From an uncultured Clostridia bacterium (GTDB lineage: Bacteria > Bacillota > Clostridia > TANB77 > CAG-508): a stretch of DNA of 46,873 bases. A program made the position numbers and the translations under genes. A model generated the notes under the pieces. It was not told where the DNA came from, made no database searches, and saw nothing but the letters and a program-made list of their open reading frames with translations. Positions 44,710-46,873 of the stretch are shown piece after piece (position 1 is the stretch's first letter; each line of letters opens with the position of its first letter). The stretch covers positions 1-46,873 of the forward strand of contig CASSLW010000014.1 of NCBI GenBank assembly GCA_949443285.1, given 5' to 3'.

Positions 44710-45156
44710 ATGAGCTGTATAACAATGATAAAAGAAATAAAAAGTATTCATCCAGAAGATATTGCGCTGATAAGATTAGGTAGCTTTTATAAGGTTTATG
44801 GAAAAGATGCATATATAGTTTCAAAAATTTTTGAATATAAAACAAAAGAAGAAGAAGGAATAATAAGTTGTGGTTTTCCGACGAAGGCAATAAATAAAGT
44901 AAAAGCAACACTTGAAAAAAAGAAAATAAATTATATGCTAATTGAAAGCAGAGATAATTATAGAGTTGATGAAAAGGAAAATTTTAAAAACTTGAATAAT
45001 TATAACAAAGAATTTCAAGAAGCAAAAATATATGTAAATAATAAAATTAGAATTGATAAAATATATGAATATTTAAATAAAAACGCTAAAAAGGAAAATA
45101 TAAAGAATATATTAAAGGAATTTGAGATAATAATAAATGCAAAAGGAAAAATTTAA
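44710..45156 (+). CDS. MutS domain I-like DGR accessory protein
   Basis: A 148-residue protein whose first half resembles the N-terminal mismatch-recognition domain of MutS: IHPEDIALIRLGSFYKVYGKDA (compare the MutS GDFYELF motif), then CGFPTKAINKVKATLEKKKINYMLIE. The clamp and ATPase domains of MutS are absent. MutS-like short proteins are known as accessory genes in a subset of DGRs; a role in nucleic-acid binding during cDNA synthesis or homing is an inference. It overlaps avd by 20 bases. Confidence 0.8.
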   Translation: MSCITMIKEIKSIHPEDIALIRLGSFYKVYGKDAYIVSKIFEYKTKEEEGIISCGFPTKAINKVKATLEKKKINYMLIESRDNYRVDEKENFKNLNNYNKEFQEAKIYVNNKIRIDKIYEYLNKNAKKENIKNILKEFEIIINAKGKI

Positions 45157-45484
45157 AGTAATAAATTTTATTAGGGAATTGTTAGTTAATATTGATAAAA
45201 ATTTAGAAAACTTTCCTAAAAAAGATATAGAAATAAAAAATAGAATAAGAAATACAAGCTATGATTTGTTGGAATTAGTATATGAAGCTAATGCAATAGA
45301 GAATATTCAAGAAAAATCAGAATTATTAAATAAAAGTATAGCTAAAGTAAAGGTTATAGACTTTTTAATCAATTTAAGTTATGATAAACAAATTATAAAT
45401 AATAAAAGATATTTAAAATTTGGAGAGTCAATGGACGAAATAATCAAATACTTAACTGGTTGGAAGAAATCTATAAATAATTAG
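45137..45484 (+). CDS. avd: DGR accessory variability determinant Avd
   Basis: A 115-residue, highly helical, basic protein matching the Avd/23S-IVP four-helix-bundle family: FIRELLVNIDKNLENFPKK, NRIRNTSYDLLELVYEANA, KSIAKVKVIDFLINLSYDKQ and YLKFGESMDEIIKYLTGWKK. Avd forms a positively charged pentamer that binds the reverse transcriptase and template RNA and is needed for mutagenic cDNA synthesis. It lies between the MutS-like gene and TR, with overlap upstream, so it is probably co-transcribed with the target. Confidence 0.9.
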   Translation: MQKEKFKVINFIRELLVNIDKNLENFPKKDIEIKNRIRNTSYDLLELVYEANAIENIQEKSELLNKSIAKVKVIDFLINLSYDKQIINNKRYLKFGESMDEIIKYLTGWKKSINN

Positions 45485-45527
45485 GGCACAGTTGTCGGTA
45501 TGTGGACTTTCTTTTTCGTATGTTCCT

Positions 45528-45670
45528 TTGGGTGGCTTCGCGCTATGTTAACTGCAATTCGAACAATGCGAACTTCGGGTTGCGCAATGCTAACACGAAC
45601 ATGAACGGTAATAATATGTTCAATTCGAACAACGACAATAACAACAACTACAATCGTCTTCGCCCCGTAG
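45528..45670 (+). repeat. DGR template repeat (TR)
   Basis: The non-coding 45485-45870 gap contains the TR. Read in the VR frame it has 19 AAY codons, of which 17 are altered in VR. It holds about 45 adenines clustered at codon positions 1-2, a design that gives wide amino-acid choice without stop codons. Flanking sequence (45485-45527 and 45671-45830) presumably belongs to the template RNA. A short ORF across it is an artefact of the codon-like pattern. Confidence 0.96.
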
Positions 45671-45832
45671 ATTCTATACACTGTGGTTATACAATTACAA
45701 ATTGTGTAAGAGATAATATAGAAACAAACTGGTGTCCTGTAGTCGAAGTAATTTGATTATAAAATAAAAGTAGATAAATTTTTTTGTTAGTAGGCATTAG
45801 CTCGAAAAGGAGAAAATTTTAGCACTATTTTT

Positions 45833-45860
45833 AGAGTAGTACGTTTAGTACTACTCTTTT
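45833..45860 (+). terminator. Terminator after TR, plus strand
   Basis: Perfect 10-bp stem AGAGTAGTAC/GTACTACTCT (45833-45842 with 45848-45857), loop GTTTA and a T-run on the plus strand only. It marks the probable 3' end of the target/avd/TR transcript, 11 bases before the end of the convergent RT gene. Confidence 0.88.
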
Positions 45861-45870
45861 AAAATAACTT

Positions 45871-46866
45871 TTACAATTTTAATTTGTTTTCACAAAGGTT
45901 TTTATAGCATAGCCTTGAAGAGACAAGACTATGCATAGGTATAAGACCATTATGATATAAATATTCTCTTTTTTTCAGTCTTCTTCGAACTGTGCGATAT
46001 TTAGCATAATTACCATACTTATTTCTACCAATAAAAATAAAATTATCGGTATCTTTATATAGTCTTGTTTTTTTATTTAATTTCAAATTTTCTTTATCTA
46101 AAAATTTAGTTAATTCGTGTAAACAATATTTAAGATAATCTTTAGAATGATGAAAAAGAAGGAAATCATCTTGATAACGAATTACACCTTTAATTTTTAA
46201 TTTTTCTTTTATAAAATGGTCCATATCATTTAAATAAAAAATAGCAAGAACTTGACTTGTCATATTTCCAATGCTTAATCCTTCGGAATCACTATCAATA
46301 ATATTATAAACTATCTGTAAAGCTTTTTTATCTTTTATTCTTTTCTTTAGTTTTTCTTTTAAAATATCGTGATCTATACTTGCAAAAAATTTGCTAATAT
46401 CACATTTTAAAATGTAATAATGTTTATATTTACAAGAAAAATAATGTCTATATTTTTGATATAATTCTAATCCTTTTCGCATTCCCATGTCTTTTCTACT
46501 TGCAACATTGAAATCAGTAAGACACGGAAGAATTGCTGGGTATAAAATATATCTAGCGACAAGATGATTTATAACTTTGTCAACCATGCCTTGACTTACA
46601 ATTCTTCTTTCTTTTGGTTCTTTAATTGTAAATATATTATAAGGGCCAACTTTATAGTTTTGGTTTTTTAAAATATTATATATTCTGTAAGTATAAATAC
46701 ATTTATATTCTTTGAAAAATTCTACCTTTTTTTTATTTTTTGTATTTCGGCAAACTTCATTAAATGCAGAAATAATGTTGTCAAAGTCATAAATATTTTC
46801 GTATAAATATCCTTTTCTTTTCATAAAATAATCCATTCCTTTCTCGCTTCGCTCTAAGGCACACAT
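45871..46866 (-). CDS. DGR reverse transcriptase
   Basis: Up to 331 residues; the frame may extend past the window. A more likely start is the ATG at 46824 (MKRKGYLYENIYDF), 12 bases after AAAGGA. Motif A is KCDISKFFASID (D156 of the long form), motif 4 is SIGNMTSQ (198-205), a DGR-type change from the QGxxxS of other RTs, and the catalytic YQDD is at 231-234, followed by NFIFIGRN. There is no maturase or integrase domain. Its orientation is opposite to target, avd and TR. Confidence 0.95.
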   Translation of the reverse strand: MCALERSEKGMDYFMKRKGYLYENIYDFDNIISAFNEVCRNTKNKKKVEFFKEYKCIYTYRIYNILKNQNYKVGPYNIFTIKEPKERRIVSQGMVDKVINHLVARYILYPAILPCLTDFNVASRKDMGMRKGLELYQKYRHYFSCKYKHYYILKCDISKFFASIDHDILKEKLKKRIKDKKALQIVYNIIDSDSEGLSIGNMTSQVLAIFYLNDMDHFIKEKLKIKGVIRYQDDFLLFHHSKDYLKYCLHELTKFLDKENLKLNKKTRLYKDTDNFIFIGRNKYGNYAKYRTVRRRLKKREYLYHNGLIPMHSLVSSRLCYKNLCENKLKL

Positions 46867-46873
46867 AGGAATG

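Noticed and set aside
44710..45156. Truncated pseudogene of mutS
   Set aside because: It is an intact frame with start signals, overlaps avd, and short MutS-like genes are known DGR partners.
45502..45756. ORF of 84 codons rich in asparagine
   Set aside because: It is the template repeat read in the VR frame; it has no ribosome binding site and the Asn content comes from the AAY design of TR.
45871..46866. Group II intron or retron reverse transcriptase
   Set aside because: There is no maturase or endonuclease domain and no msr/msd. The SIGNMTSQ motif, Avd neighbour and TR/VR pair identify a DGR.

Overview
The window is AT-rich with Firmicutes-type gene content. It carries sigK with a pro-sequence (an endospore former), whiA, a Firmicute-like 6S RNA, FtsEX with EnvC-like hydrolases, and consensus sigma-A promoters (TTGACA-17-TATAAT). 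This fits an anaerobic, probably host-associated member of the Clostridia. I cannot place the genus from the sequence alone.

Layout. Positions 1-3.4 kb hold an Rpn-family remnant, an alpha/beta hydrolase, an HxxxDG acyltransferase-like protein and a membrane protein, followed by a 523 bp foldback element. Positions 4-14.7 kb hold rlmN, an unnamed P-loop gene, cmk, plsC, typA, an O-methyltransferase, a foreign-looking RelA/SpoT-domain gene, a U32 peptidase, a DUF368 protein, sigK and hemolysin III. Next come 6S RNA, a split transketolase, ftsE-ftsX, three tandem M23 hydrolases, ctpA, pgsA, greA and deoD (14.8-25.7 kb). Positions 25.8-32.2 kb are accessory (DUF4143-type ATPase, unknown genes, HD protein) around pyrG and tRNA-Gly. 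FemAB-like, alr, a membrane protein, ftsH, prmC, whiA, hemW and rimI follow. The end holds a second Rpn remnant, a second ATPase and a complete diversity-generating retroelement (DGR) at 43.0-46.87 kb.

Two things stand out. (1) Six genes (a P-loop gene, sigK, ftsX, pyrG, alr, prmC) are broken by the same lesion, eight times in all: one extra C directly before a GGN glycine codon, so the zero-frame codon is always CGG. Skipping the C restores the full conserved protein each time, and sigK needs this three times. In a hand scan I found no other in-frame CGG in native genes. The exceptions are four in the foreign-looking RelA-like gene and one in a repeat-derived tail. This suggests that CGG(N) is decoded as glycine with a +1 shift, or as a four-base codon, in this organism. 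A sequencing artefact must still be excluded.

(2) The DGR consists of a prepilin-like target with a C-terminal variable repeat, a MutS-domain-I-like accessory gene, avd, a template repeat and a reverse transcriptase. TR and VR differ at 20 of 143 positions, all of them template adenines. The RT gene is convergent to the target/avd/TR unit, which is unusual.

A family of GGGACG-containing palindromes occupies many intergenic gaps and often sits at gene ends or in leaders.
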